64,000 bases of DNA from Sarcophilus harrisii (lineage: Eukaryota > Chordata > Mammalia > Dasyuromorphia > Dasyuridae): contig NC_045427.1 in NCBI RefSeq assembly GCF_902635505.1, positions 593,669,665 to 593,733,664 of the forward strand, read 5' to 3'. The position numbers were made by a program, and so were the translations under genes. Positions within the stretch are counted from its first letter, which is position 1, and each line of letters starts with the position of its first letter. The notes below the pieces were generated by a model. That model did not search any database and had not been told where the DNA came from. It saw nothing but the letters and a program-made list of their open reading frames with translations. Positions 33,441 to 45,127 of the stretch are shown piece after piece.

Positions 33441-33459
33441 GATCAGGAGGGTTTTTTGA

Positions 33460-34600
33460 GGGATGAAGGAGACATGGGAATGTTTTTAAATAGTAGGAAA
33501 GTAGCCAGTAGGCTTGGAGAGAATGAAGATAAGGGGAGAGCAAGAATGATAGAGGAGTAGGTAATCTACTGAAAAAGACAGAATGGAATGAGATCACTTG
33601 TGCATCTAGAGGGATTTTCCTTGGTAAGGAGAAGAGCTACTTACTTCACTGTGTGAGACAAGAAGTCAGATAGTAACAGAAGGCATCTAGGTGACACAAG
33701 TTGAGAAGGAGGGGAAGAGAGGGAGCTCTTGGCAAATGACCTCATTTTTTCCCAGTGAAATATGAGGTACTTCTCAGGTGAGAGAGAAGGAAAGATATGG
33801 AAATTGGAAGGATGAAATGGTTTAGAAAACCTAGTCTGATGAATGAACTAGTAAGTCAATTAATGAGGTATAAAAAGATTGCCTTGCTGTGGTGACGGCC
33901 AGTATAATAGAATTTTGCAGTGAATCCAGTTAACACAATTTTGCTATTTCTTCCAGCTTCATTTGGTAGAATTTGAATAAAAATGAAGGTAGCAAAAGGT
34001 GGGAATAACCCAGGCTGAGGCTTGGCAGAGGAAAATTGTCAATAGGATAAGGGAACAAGGGACTCAGGAGAAGAAGATAATGTAGAATTGAAATAGTTCA
34101 TTAAGGAGTCAAGATGGGAAAGAAGGCAAGGAAAAGCCAATGCAAGTGTTGAAACTGAAAGTCACAATGAAAGAATTTGGGGTTTCAAGGGAAAAGAAGT
34201 GAGATGATAGTAGATTGTGATTCAGATAAGGAGAGTTCAAAGTTCATAAACATAGAAGTGAAATATTTGGGAATAATGGCAAGACCAAGAATATGAGTAT
34301 TTCTGTGTGTAGCTGAGGTTGAGTAGAAGAATAGGTCATGGGAAGTGATCAAGTTAAAAGAAAGAAGGAAGTGTATTGTGGAAGTATCAATATGTATGTT
34401 CAAATTCCTTAGAATGAGGGCAAGAGTTGGGGAGGAGAGAAAAATAGGGAGCCAAGAACTAAACTCATGGATAAAGGGGATAGAGTGTCCTGGAATTAGA
34501 TAGACTGAAATTATGAACAGAATTTTGATGGAGTGGAAGACATGGATTGAGTAGACTTCAAAGGTGCTGAAGGGACATAGGAGCATAAATGTAAAGCCAG
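33460..34600 (-). mobile_element. L2/CR1-group LINE, endonuclease part
   Basis: On the minus strand 34185-34586 encodes a degraded LINE endonuclease segment (LRNLNIHIDTSTIHFLLSF, then STSATHRNTHILGLAIIP), matching the L2/L3-type 'DFNIHVD...TSATH..GHTLDLVI' block. Confidence 0.75.
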
Positions 34601-34770
34601 AAGGATCCTTGAAGACTATCTAATCCAACCCCCACATTTTACAAATGAAAACATTAGTGGCAGAGAGTGTTATAATTTGCTCAGGGTCACGTGGGTAACA
34701 AATAGAAGAACTGAGATTGAAATTCAGGCATTCTTTTCCAAAAATGGCATTCTCTCCAATCTAGGATGCT
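34592..34770 (-). mobile_element. MIR-type SINE, antisense
   Basis: 'cttgaagactatctaatcca', 'cattttacaaatgaaaacat' and 'ttgctcagggtcacgtgggt' are antisense MIR-like text. Confidence 0.6.
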
Positions 34771-35079
34771 AAGAATGGATGGAACCAAGACTTCTAGAAA
34801 ATTGGTTTATAGTGAACTGGATGAAGATGGGGGTGACTAACCAGAGAATAGAAAAATACTTTCAAGAGTCCTTGAAGAACAACTTCAGTCAATACAGGGT
34901 AATTATGGATAGCAATAAAAAGGCCATCAATCAACCTGTCTCATGGAGAGGCAGTAGCTCTTCAAGGAGAAACCTAGAAAAGGGAGTCACAAGCAGCCAA
35001 GAGGTCCTATATCTGGGAATAGCCATTCCTCCTCACTTCTCTCTGCATCAGATTGTGTGCTTTTCCCCAGATTTCCTTT

Positions 35080-35320
35080 CACTAGTAATTTTTATTGATG
35101 TTCAGTTGTGTCCAACTCTTTATGAACTCATTTAGGTTTTCTTGTAAAAATGCTTTACCATTTTCTTCTCCAGCTCATTTTACAGATGAGAAAAATGAAG
35201 CAAATAAATTAAGTGACTTGTCTGGGATCATCCAATCAGTGTCTGAGGCCACATTTGAACTCAGGTCTTCTTGACTCCAAGGCTTGGCACTCTATCTGTT
35301 GTACCATCTTGCTATCCCCA
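35080..35320 (-). mobile_element. RTE-tailed SINE, antisense
   Basis: Tail 'gttcagttgtgtccaactct' and 'accattttcttctccagctc', then body 'gtgtctgaggccacatttga' and 'aggtcttcttgactccaagg', to 'accatcttgctatcccc'. Confidence 0.85.
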
Positions 35321-35569
35321 TTCACTATTCCTTACCACTCATAACATTGCACAGATTCATATGCCATAATTTATTTGATCAATTCCTAATAGATGGGCAT
35401 CCCAGCAATAGATTCTCTCCCTACTCTTTGGGAAGGAGCTGAACAGAAAAAACATTGACTAAGTGAAAAGTACAGTAAATACTTAACCCTGGGCAGTCAC
35501 TTCATTTGTGAATGCCCTAGTGTTATCCTGTACTTTTACATTGCCAGTCTCTCCTAATTCCCAGAGCAT

Positions 35570-36110
35570 CAAACAATCCTCTCGCCACTGACCTTTGCAG
35601 TGTCAACTAACTTTAGCTCAACTCGCTTCCTCTGAGGCCTTCAGAGGTCTGTGGCTACGATTTCTTGAATCATAGTTTAATAACCGATAGCGTGCTCAAG
35701 AACAGCCATGTGCAAACTTAAAGTTTTTATTATACTTGCTCATATAATGTCCTGACCTATTAACTCCCAAGTGAACACCAGGTCTGCAAGACACCTACAT
35801 GTTCACTATCAAGCTCCTTACCTCTCTTAGCTATCCATCCACTTGGCTCAGCTACCCCAGGATAAAGAGAGGGACCTCCTGCTTCGGTGGATTTAAGAAG
35901 GGTCTGTGAAGTCACACACACAGCCAATCAGAGAGGGAGCCATCTCCCTCCTTCCTAGTCAATATGACCAGGGTCCCATTCATGGGGCAGTCTCTGGACA
36001 CAGAAATTACTTCCAGGCCGCTCAACAACCTCCTGTTTGCACTGGGCTGACTCACTGTAAAGACCCTAAAAATTAAGCAGTTGTCAAGCACAGTACTCTA
36101 CATTTACACA
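35570..36110 (-). mobile_element. Possible endogenous retrovirus LTR (fossil), minus strand
   Basis: Read on the minus strand, this unit has a CCAAT-type 'ctgattggctg', a TATA-like stretch and AATAAA-type signal near 35730, and unique GC-balanced text unlike the LINEs around it. Ends and class are uncertain, and no target duplication was found. It is a broken or solo relic. Confidence 0.4.
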
Positions 36111-36459
36111 TAGTGATCTGTTCCTTCTTCAAGATTCCCATAGATGTTAACTGAAATGAGAACAGAATCCTGTTGGAGAGTATTAGAAACTAAGCCTGTT
36201 TAAACAGAATAGCTCTTTCTTTAGAAATGTTTTGCATATTAGATAATGTTAAATAAATAAAATGTTCCTAAACAGAATTTGGTATTAATATTTTTTCTTC
36301 AATGATTGGTATCGTTAGCTCTTAGGACCAAGCCTGGCACATAAATGATTAACACACTCTTTTATTCATTCATTTATTATTTGTATATGCCCAGAGATAT
36401 TATACTCATCATCCAATTGCAGACTATATCTCTCCCCTCCCCCCCCCAATTAAAAAAAC

Positions 36460-36545
36460 AATTCAACAAGCATTTAAATAGCTAGTATATGCCAGGGCAC
36501 TATGCTAAGTGTTAAGGATACAAGAGAAAAAAAAAAGTATTTGTC
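36460..36545 (+). mobile_element. Fragment of the unclassified 'gccaggcactatgctaag' repeat
   Basis: 'aacaagcatttaaatagcta' and 'gggcactatgctaagtgtta' match the start of the repeat at 30770 and 54184. Confidence 0.5.
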
Positions 36546-36594
36546 CTCAGTTTGCATGAGCACTAGAATCTTGTCTTTCTTGCTACCCCCATGG

Positions 36595-36700
36595 GTGAAT
36601 TTATTTTTGTTCTAAATTTTTCTCCCTCCCTCCATTACCTCCCCTTCCCTAAAACAGCAAGCAATCTGATATAAGTTAAATATTTGACATTCCTTCTTTT
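36595..36700 (-). mobile_element. L1 3' end, antisense, short
   Basis: 'tgttctaaatttttctccct', 'cagcaagcaatctgatataa' and 'gttaaatatttgacattcc' are antisense L1 3' end text. Confidence 0.65.
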
Positions 36701-37570
36701 AATGAATTATTCTTACTTAATGAAATACTAAGCACAGTTGTTTCTATGCTAAGACTACAAAGAAAGACCACAACCATTGTTGATATCCTGGAAAAGTCAA
36801 AGGAGCACTCTACAGTAAAAAAAAAAAAAATGTATGTAACTGTCTCTGTTACAGTCTATTATTTCAATTGAACTAGTTTTCCCCCAAGCAGCAGCAGTAG
36901 TAGCAATAGTGACGGATAGCCAGGGGAGTCTGTGTTGGAAGCCTCCAGCTGTGCTGCTGGAAAATCCCTTTTGCGTGTATAGTAATTTCCTGAGATAAAC
37001 AACAAGTTGCATCACTGCGTCACAAGGCTCTCATTTCAAGGCCTCCTCCTTCCCTCCTTTAAAGGGGATGGGACTGGAGAGATCCATTCAGAATGTTGAA
37101 ATAGGATCCCTGTGAATTCCCTTTTCTCCCGTAGACTTGGGCCCAGCTTCCCCACTTAGAGATGCATTAGAGATAGCTTAGACCTCAGGGATGCATTGCT
37201 CAGTGTTAGACAGGGAAAATGGCATGGCAGCAAGCAGGGAAGATGGGTCCCCACAAGCAAGGGAGTTTCCAAGCTTTGCTAGGTGAGGAAAGAGCTCAGT
37301 TAGAGAACCTGGAAAGGACTAGAAAGAAGGATTCATCTGCACTAGACTCCTCTTCATCACAGAAAGCCTGCTGAATTCTAGAGTCTGGGTATCCTCTGCT
37401 GATGGGGTGCTTTCATTCAGTCTCTGGGTCATGTCTCTGTGTTTGGGAACATAACATTTTACAACTGCTAGGTTCTGACTTATAGATCCTTTTCTCCTTC
37501 CTCACACTCCTAAACAGTATCATTCCTTTCCTTCTTGCCACCCCTGTATTCTACTTAAAGTAGAATACTT
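36701..37570. other. Single-copy-looking sequence with possible regulatory sites
   Basis: No repeat or exon was recognised. The CARE-like TTGCATCA (37007-37014) and CRE-like TGCGTCAC (37016-37023) lie side by side. Weak evidence. Confidence 0.3.
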
Positions 37571-37572
37571 TT

Positions 37573-37576
<4 letters not shown>

Positions 37577-37611
<35 letters not shown>
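37577..37611. repeat. (CA)n microsatellite
   Basis: About 17 uninterrupted CA units. Confidence 0.97.
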
Positions 37612-38480
37612 TATTATTCCTGTCATTAACTGTTCTGTCTGAGGAATGACAGCTTGTTTTCATCGTTGGCTTCCAGAGATGGTGAATGAATTCATTGCCC
37701 ACACCTGCCTTGGTCCTTCTCGGCTGTCAGCTAGTGCAGCCCCAAGGTCAGGATTTTTTTGGCTGGGTTCTCTTGCCACTTGTTACCCTGAGATTTTAAT
37801 TTCAGACACACACATGAGGACATGCCTTCCAGCTCAGGCTAATTGCCTAAATTACCAAGGTATTTACTTGCATCAACTGGGAGGATAGTAAAGAACTGAT
37901 TAGTCTCCCAGAGTCTTTCTCCTCTGAATTGTGAGGGATCTACTTGGACTTCATAAGGGTTGTCTCTTGCTCCAAGTGCCAAATCCTAGACTCTTCCTTC
38001 GGGGGCTTTAAGATTCAGACAAGGCCAAAATGAAGCAGAGAAAGGCAGAGATGGCCAAGTACCTGTTTCAAGATAGATTCTTGGAGTCTAAATTCTGATC
38101 CAGATCCTGCAAAGCAATTGCACTGCTTTCCAACTGTAGCAAGAGCCAACTGAACTCGTTTCTAGCTCATGATGCCCATTGCATTTTAAATTATCTCTTT
38201 CTCTTTATTCCGCCTTCAAAGACAGGGCCTATACACAGCTAGCATTCAATTATCATTGTCTAATGGGCCATGGGGGGGGGGGGTTGATAAATATTTAGAG
38301 AGCCCTTTCCCCAAAACTTCAGCTAATCAAACCTGGTTTGCCTACAAATGAGATTATGAGACAGATTCTCCCGCAAAGAAGGGACAAATCTGAGGCTGAA
38401 ACTCCTAAAGTCTGGATTCCAACTGCAGTCTGCTACTGCTTGCCTAAGTACAATCTCATCTCAGCTTCTTCTTCTTCCAT
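37612..38480. other. Single-copy-looking sequence
   Basis: No exon was recognised. It contains a 12-base G run (38272-38283). The frame at 37646-37888 has no recognisable domain. Confidence 0.35.
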
Positions 38481-38489
38481 AAAATAGAT

Positions 38490-38765
38490 GTTTTAGTCAC
38501 CTAGTGGATGTCACCCAGAGCACTGGGACTGGTGTCAAGAACATTTGAGTTCAAATTCAATTCCAGACACTAGTGTGTGATCCTTGTAAACCATTTAATC
38601 TCTGTCTGTCTCAGTTTCCTCAGCTGTAAAAGGGAGTAACAATAGCACCTACCTTTCAGGGTTATTATGAGGATTAAATGGGATGTTTTTAAAGTACTTA
38701 GCATAGTGCTTGGCACATAGTAGGCACTTAATAAATGCTTATTTTCTTCCTTTCTATTCATTCAT
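38490..38765 (+). mobile_element. MIR/marsupial CORE-SINE
   Basis: 'tgagttcaaattcaattcca', 'tctcagtttcctcagctgta', 'ctttcagggttattatgagg' and 'gcacatagtaggcacttaat' make a near full-length sense copy. Confidence 0.8.
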
Positions 38766-38905
38766 AAGGTAAAACTTCCTCTGGAAAGGTGTCCAATTTC
38801 TTCTCCTGGAATTGTACCTTCTGAAATACCTTGCAAAGAATCTAAGAGTTGGATAGTTTCTAAGCAGTCATTTAGTACAACAGGTCCCTTTTATAAAATT
38901 TTACT

Positions 38906-39060
38906 CTTTCTTTTTTTCAGTAGAGTTTTATTTTTCCAGATACATGCAAAGATAGTTTTCAACATTCACCTTTACAAAACCTTGTCTTCCAAATTTTTCT
39001 CCCACTCCCTTCTCCCAAGACAGCAAGCAATCCGATATATGTTAAACGTGCAATTCTTCT
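38906..39060 (-). mobile_element. L1 3' end, first piece of a split copy
   Basis: 'gagttttatttttccagata', 'gatagttttcaacattcacc' and 'gcaagcaatccgatatatgt' are antisense L1 text that resumes at about 39660. Confidence 0.8.
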
Positions 39061-39075
39061 AAAATTTTCATATTC

Positions 39076-39659
39076 TTATGGAATATTACTGCTCTGTAAG
39101 AAATGACCAACAGGATGATTTCAGAAAGGCCTGGAGAGACTTACACGAACTGATGCTGAGTGAAATGAGCAGGACCAGGAGATCATTATATACTTCAACA
39201 ACAATACTATATGATGACCAGTTCTGATGGACCTGGCCATCCTCAGCAACGAGATCAACCAAATCATTTCCAGTGGAGCAGTAATGAACTGAACCAGCTA
39301 CGCCCAGAGAAAGAACTCTGGGAGATGACTAAAAACCATTACATTGAATTCCCAATCCCTATATTTATGCACACCTGCATTTTTGATTTCCTTCACGAGC
39401 TAATTGTACAATATTTCAGAGTCCGATTCTTTTTGTACAGCAAAACAACGTTTTGGTCATGTATACTAATTGTGTATCTAATTTATATTTTAATGTATTT
39501 AACATCTACTGGTCATCCTGCCATCTAGGGGAGGAGGTGGGGGGTAAGAGGTGAAAAATTGGAACAAGAGGTTTGGCAATTGTTAATGCTGTAAAGTTAC
39601 CCATGCATATAACCTGTAAATAAAAGGCTATTAAATAAAAAAAAAAAAGAAAAAAAAAT
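39076..39659 (+). mobile_element. 5'-truncated L1 nested in an antisense L1
   Basis: Sense L1 3' end. ORF2 C-terminal text (RNDQQDDFRKAWRDLHELML, then SEMSRTRRSLYTSTTILY) appears in one frame at 39090-39220, then 3'UTR, polypurine tract and 'taaataaaaggctatt' plus A-rich tail. Flanked by 'aaaatttycatattc' (39061-39075 and 39660-39674, one mismatch). Confidence 0.88.
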
Positions 39660-39850
39660 AAAATTTCCATATTCATCATGCTGTGCCAAAAAAAAAAAAA
39701 AAAAAAAAAATCAGATCAAAAGGGAAAAACACCAGAAAGGAAACAAAAGCAAACAATAATAACAAAAAAGTGAGAATACTGTGCTTTGATCCACATGTTT
39801 CCATAATTCTCTCTTTGGATGCAAATGGTACTTAGCAACACAAAAACTTT
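39660..39850 (-). mobile_element. L1 3' end, second piece of the split copy
   Basis: 'ccatattcatcatgctgtgc', an A run, 'tcagatcaaaagggaaaaac', 'gatccacatgtttccataat' and 'ctttggatgcaaatggtact' continue the copy at 38906. Confidence 0.8.
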
Positions 39851-39874
39851 ACTCTTTTATTTCAGCCTATAACA

Positions 39875-40325
39875 TTACCATTCATGTCTCCCATATTCTT
39901 AGTTTCTGTAATATCTCTGTCTTTTCTTCTCCCTCATTTCTTATATTCACTGAATTATCAAGTTTTGACTTTAGTGTTCTAGCTCTTATATTCATTCCTC
40001 CTTCTCTAACCCCATTGCTGTTATCTTAGCACAGGTCTCCATGTCCACTTGCTCGGAGAATTGCAATGATCTTTAATATTTTCCCACCTCTTATCTTTCT
40101 CAAGATAACTCAATCCTTCCTTTATATACAACCAGATCAGTATTCTTTATGTCTGCATTGAGATTTGTTTTCTTGATTCACTTAACTTCAATAACTACTA
40201 TCCACAAAGTCAGTTTCAAATTCCATTCCTTGGCTTACAATCTGACTCCTCCTCATCTTTCTGGCCTTCACTTCTATGCTAACCTCTACCTACCAGCCAA
40301 ATTGGACCACTCCACACCAATGTGG
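39875..40325 (+). mobile_element. L2-type LINE 3' part
   Basis: C/T-rich text with 'tccatgtccacttgctcgga', 'aattccattccttggcttac' and 'ctgactcctcctcatctttc' resembles L2 ORF2/3' sequence. Strongly diverged. Confidence 0.45.
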
Positions 40326-40819
40326 GAGTTTGTTTTGCTTGACTATGTATATTTATTACAAAGGGTTTGTTCTTTTTCAGGTTGAGGGGAAGGTAAACAG
40401 GAGGAGATATAGAAATCAAGGGATATTGTTATTAAAATGTAAAATTATTAAAAAGTATTGTTATTAAAAAATAAAAAACTTTAATAAAAAAAAGAAAATT
40501 ATCTGTGTGTTTTGAAAATAAGCAGTTTTAATAAAAAAAGTCAATTGAAAAAGAAAAGTAAATGTACATAATTGATATTTCCACTTTTGAATACAATCCT
40601 CTTTTTCTATTCTATTATATATATGGAAATGTTTGCTTTATTTGTTATTAAGTTCAGAATTTTAAAAATATATAATTTTAAAAACTCCAATATAATTTTT
40701 TAAAAACTTGAATTACTACCTGATTTTTAAATGTACTTGTAGCCTACTGCCTCCTTGCCTTTCTTTGCTGTTTCCTATGCTTAAAATGTTCATCTTCATC
40801 TTCACTCCTACTAAGCTCT

Positions 40820-40975
40820 AGCCAGCAGCAAGTCACAGTGGAAAAAAACACTGACATTGAAGACAGAAAACTTAATTTCAAAATTTGCCTGTGATGTTCA
40901 TCAGTTTTGTGACTGTGGGCAGGTCATTTAACCTGTATTTTCCTTATCTGTATACTGAAGCAGTGGGAGTAGATG
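40820..40975 (+). mobile_element. MIR
   Basis: 'cttaatttcaaaatttgcct', 'ttttgtgactgtgggcaggt' and 'catttaacctgtattttcct' are sense MIR text. Confidence 0.6.
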
Positions 40976-42635
40976 CCTCTGAGATCCTACTTAGTTTGGG
41001 ATCCATGACCTTGTGAGCCATGCTATAAGGTCCAAACCAAATGTCATCTCCCAAATTGTCTTCTTTGACAGAAAGAAAATGGGAGAGATGCAAAAAAGAA
41101 AAGAGAGAGAAAAAAAGAGGAAAAGGAAGATTGAAACAAAAGGGAAACAGAAGAGAAGGGAATGAGAGACTGATAGGACTTTGGGGAGGATGGGTTAAGA
41201 TGGGGATATGGACATTCTTGGACATATGGTTTGGTTCCATGACTGAAGACATACAGGCAGTCAGAGGTCCCTAAAGATTGGATCTTTTGATAACCTCATT
41301 CCCAAGAGACAATATTACTCTGTGGATCATCTCAAGTCTGAAAAGCCCACTTAGAGTTAGATTTCCTTTTAAGGAGTTGCCCCTGGTCACAGTGGCTAAT
41401 TTGGAAATTTCACCTGCGCTACTATGTGAGACCAGGTCACTGTCCTCAAGTTCCCAGGAATACTTGAGCAGATGCTGAAGCCCAGAAACAGGGTAAGGCA
41501 ATCTTGGCTTTCTATGTATGTATGTATGAATGAAAATGTGTGTGTGTGTGTGTGTGTGTGTCTTTGTACACCCATGTTGAAGCAGAACATGGTTGGGAAG
41601 GATTTAGTTAACTCTGTGTCAAAATGTCAATGTGTCCCTACCAATATTGCCATTTTGGAACTGGGGGTCATGAAACTTTCATTCAAAAAGACACCAGGAA
41701 GTGGAGAATTAGGATTTTATTTCTTCTGGCATCCTCTATCTTGACTCTATGATAGGTACAAGGGTTGCAGCCTCTCAGTTCTTCCCTTGAGGAAGATGAT
41801 GATAAGCTGCTGGATTATACATGTTAAGGTCCCAGTTTGCTGTGCCAGTAAGAACAATGAGTTATGAGTAAGATGACCTGAGAGCTCCTCAGACACATGT
41901 TCCCTTCTCTCCTGCTCTTCTGGTTTGGAAAAGACACTACCTCTCTAGTTGAATAATCTTTCCAAGGTTTCTCTCTCCCTCTTTCTCACAATGGAAGAAG
42001 GAATCCAAACAAAAAAGCTATTTTTATAATCAGAAACACCCAATGATGATTGTTGTATATTCAATAAACTGTAACCCCCTCCATCCTTAAATTCTCTCCT
42101 CTTTAATGACATTGTCTCCTCCCCTTTATGTAATACTGGCATCCTATGTAAAGGTAGGGGGAACTTGTCAGTCTGAGAAATACAACCAGCTTATAGAGGA
42201 TGGGCATAGCAAAATTTCCGGGGCTGGGGACGAGAGGATGGGGTTTGGTTATCTGTCATTGTTTATTAAGCAACTTGAAGTTGATTTACAGAAGAGAATA
42301 TAAAAAGAGAGCGGTTAATAACCTAAAACAAATTTTTTAAAAAATCTTTAGACTAGACAAGATAAGCCCTTTGAAGCAGATGGGAGCCAACAGGAGACAA
42401 AAGAAAAGAAATTGTTTTCCAGTCCGTTCCTTTTTGGATCTCAATTGGGTACACATGTGTTCCCCTAATACCCATTTTCACTTTCAGCAGATTAGCAGTA
42501 AGGATATTTGTAAAATAAGGAACTTCTTCCGTTCTCTTCTCTCATCTCTGTCCTGCCTCATTTCTTTCCTAGCCTTAATCATTGAATGGTTTTTGCCTTG
42601 GTCAAACTGAGACTTGGTTAAATATTTTAACTTAA
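40976..42635. other. Unassigned intergenic sequence
   Basis: No exon was recognised. A (TG)n run lies at 41538-41561. The A/G-rich stretch at 41070-41165 explains the open frames there. Confidence 0.35.
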
Positions 42636-42639
42636 AAAG

Positions 42640-42780
42640 GTCAAGATCTCCCACTGCATCCAGGACCATGTCCCATCATCCTGACTGGCCACTGGACCAG
42701 AGTCAGAAGGCTCTGGAGGAAAAAGTGAGGCACAGCCCACCCTCACTTGAACCTAACTCACTTGCATGTCATAACATATT
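42640..42780 (+). mobile_element. LINE 3' tail fragment
   Basis: 'cagaaggctctggaggaaaa', 'cctcacttgaacctaactca' and 'cttgcatgtcataacat' match 10343-10535. Confidence 0.6.
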
Positions 42781-43264
42781 TTATATGTGTGTTTATGTGT
42801 GTGTATTTATTTATTTGTAAAATAAAGTAACCCTTCAGCTCTATTCAGCAAGAATTGTCTGTTGGTTTTCTAAGAACTGTGATTCCACGAGACTGATAAG
42901 ATAAAGCTTTGAAGAGCTACCTTCTGGGCCACTAAATTACTCACCAACCTCAAGCTTAATAATGCAGTTAGAGGCAATAGCCAGGAACCAGGAAGGATAT
43001 GAAATGTTCATTAGCCTCAGGACGCTTTTGTTATTTCAGCTCTGTTCATGAGATGGGAGCCTGGGGTTTTCCTGGAAATGGTACCTTGATATAAGATTTA
43101 ACATCCTGGGTTCAGCATCATCAACTTTGAAGCTGGAAGAGAATGACAGTTGGTTTCTGGGCAAAGATCAGAGACTTTTATTAGGTTCTGTCATTTTGAA
43201 TGATGTGGAAGGTTTTCTAGAAGAGAGATTGCTGAATTTCACCTTCATGAAAACCCACTCTCAT

Positions 43265-43625
43265 GTTCATCGTCCCAAAGCACCGGTCTGACCGTGTCAC
43301 TCCCCTGCTCCACAAACCTTAGACTACCTCCCATAGCATAAACTCCACAACCTCCACGCTCTCAGTTGTAGCTGAATTGGCACACGTTGCTCCTCAAAAA
43401 TGAAATGCCATCTCAAGCCAGTGCAAAGGCCATTTCTGGTGCCCGAATTCTTTATTTTCTTCAGGATTTACCTCAGACACTCCCTGGGCCATTTTCTCTT
43501 CATTGTAAAGTGGAAATAGTGGCTCTAACCAGTGGAATTCAAGGAATTGTTTTTGTTTTTGTCATTGCAACCTGAGCTTCTAGCTCTGTGCAATACACAC
43601 AGCAGGCATTAAATAAATGCTTTGA
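43265..43625 (+). mobile_element. L2 LINE 3' end
   Basis: 'ccggtctgaccgtgtcactc', 'ccctgctccacaaaccttag' and 'gcaggcattaaataaatgct' are classic L2 3' wording. Confidence 0.75.
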
Positions 43626-43807
43626 ATATAAGAAATATTCTGGCCCTCTTGACTGATCGTAGAGTTGGGTTAGAAAGTCTAGAACTATAGAGTAAAATAC
43701 TTCTCACAGGGATAGGCAGGAGTTAATGCCTCTGGCAAACCCAATGATCTGAACATTCTCTACATTATTTTGTTTCATTTTTCTTTCCCCACCTTGATTT
43801 TCTACTA

Positions 43808-44145
43808 CAAAGCTTCTTGGACTGTAGGTCTTAAGACTGTGGAATTCCATTTGGGGTCGCATTACTAAATGTAGGGGTTGTAAAAATTTTGGCAAAAGGT
43901 ATCAAATATTCCACCAAGATTTAATTATTTATGTAAAAATAAACAAGTAACATCCATCTCATTTGCTTTCATCTTTAATAAATGACAAATTATATGTATA
44001 CTGAAGAATTATTTTTAAATAAATTTCTTTATGATTTATTATCAGTAAATGTTAGATTTATATACCTATATAATATGCCTATATAAAGATTTCTTGGCAA
44101 AAATGGGTCACAAGTGGGGAAAATTTAAGAAGCCCTGGTCTAGTA
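43808..44145. mobile_element. hAT-type mini-transposon
   Basis: Left end 'aaagcttcttggactgtagg', interior 'ttccatttggggtcgcatta', and right end 'aatttaagaagccctggtct', the complement of the typical end. Confidence 0.6.
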
Positions 44146-44159
44146 GCTCTGAGCCACTT

Positions 44160-44365
44160 CTATTGAATTAATAATGTTTCCTATGTATATTCAATCAGGT
44201 GATCTTACATTCATCCTGTAAAATAGGTGAGATTATTACCTCCATTTTGTAGATGAGAAAAATGAGGCTGAAAGAGCTTAAATGACTTACCCATAGTCAC
44301 ATAGCTAGTTAGTTAGGGCTTCCGGTCAGCCAAGTTCAGCATTCTTTCCACTGTGTTATCCAGAT
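44160..44365 (-). mobile_element. MIR, antisense
   Basis: 'cattttgtagatgagaaaaa', 'gacttacccatagtcacata' and 'cagcattctttccactgtgt' are antisense MIR. Confidence 0.75.
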
Positions 44366-45010
44366 GTTTTTTTCCCATTGAATTAAGAGAAAAATGTATA
44401 AACACTTGGCCCAGGAAGTTAAGTGGAAAAGTTCAGATTTTTAAAAGCCCACTGAGGATTGTGGGCAAGGGCAAAAGAAGACATTATTTGGTGGAATTTT
44501 GTACTCAGTTTTAGCAGCCAGCCCCCCTTCCCAGAGGCCTTCCTTCACAATGTAGTCCCCTAAACCCATCTTGAGGTGGGCTGCCATGCTATTCAAATAA
44601 AAACTGCTTATGGTCATTCAAAGGTCATCAGAGGAACTGGCAGATTTAGAAAGAAGAATGAATCCTGGAGTTGGAAAAGAATGTCAAACCTAATCCAATC
44701 CAACCCCGGCCAGAACAGGAATCTCCTCTTATCACCATCCCAGAAAGGGCTTATCAGGGTTTATTGGGTGGCTTCCGGGGTCTGGTTGGCTCTGACTAGA
44801 GCTGAGCAGATTAGACAAAATGCTAAATTTTGCAGGAGGTACTTGGGAGATATCCACATTTAAAGGACATGCCTGTGATGACTTTGAAAAGTAAAGGGTA
44901 ACAGCAGTACCCTGGACATTTAAAGACTATGACTCCTAGAAATACATAGTCTTCTGCAAAGAGTCTAAAAATAGAAATTAAAATGTAAAATTCCTCTAAT
45001 GGGTGTAATT
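44366..45010. other. Unassigned intergenic sequence
   Basis: No repeat or exon was recognised. The open frame at 44576-44863 overlaps MIR-like text near 44665-44710 and shows no domain. Confidence 0.35.
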
Positions 45011-45014
45011 AATC

Positions 45015-45125
45015 CATTAACCAACAAATATCTATGGAATGAATGCCTTCTAAGTGCTCATTCCTGTGCTAGGCACTGGGTAAAGAAAGGGCCATACTGA
45101 GTATAATTCTTGGCCTTCAGCCTTT
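45015..45125 (+). mobile_element. Unclassified interspersed repeat, first piece
   Basis: 'ttcctgtgctaggcactggg', 'taaagaaagggccatactga' and 'ataattcttggccttcag' match the 54184-54480 family. It is cut by an L1 and resumes at about 45717 ('ctaagcaataaaaggataga', 'ccaggtttcctagaaggaag'). Confidence 0.55.
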
Positions 45126-45127
45126 TA

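Noticed and set aside
41538-41561. TG repeat as a Z-DNA or CRISPR-like array
   Set aside because: A simple dinucleotide run only; no spaced repeats. No CRISPR, rRNA or intact tRNA gene was found anywhere in the window.
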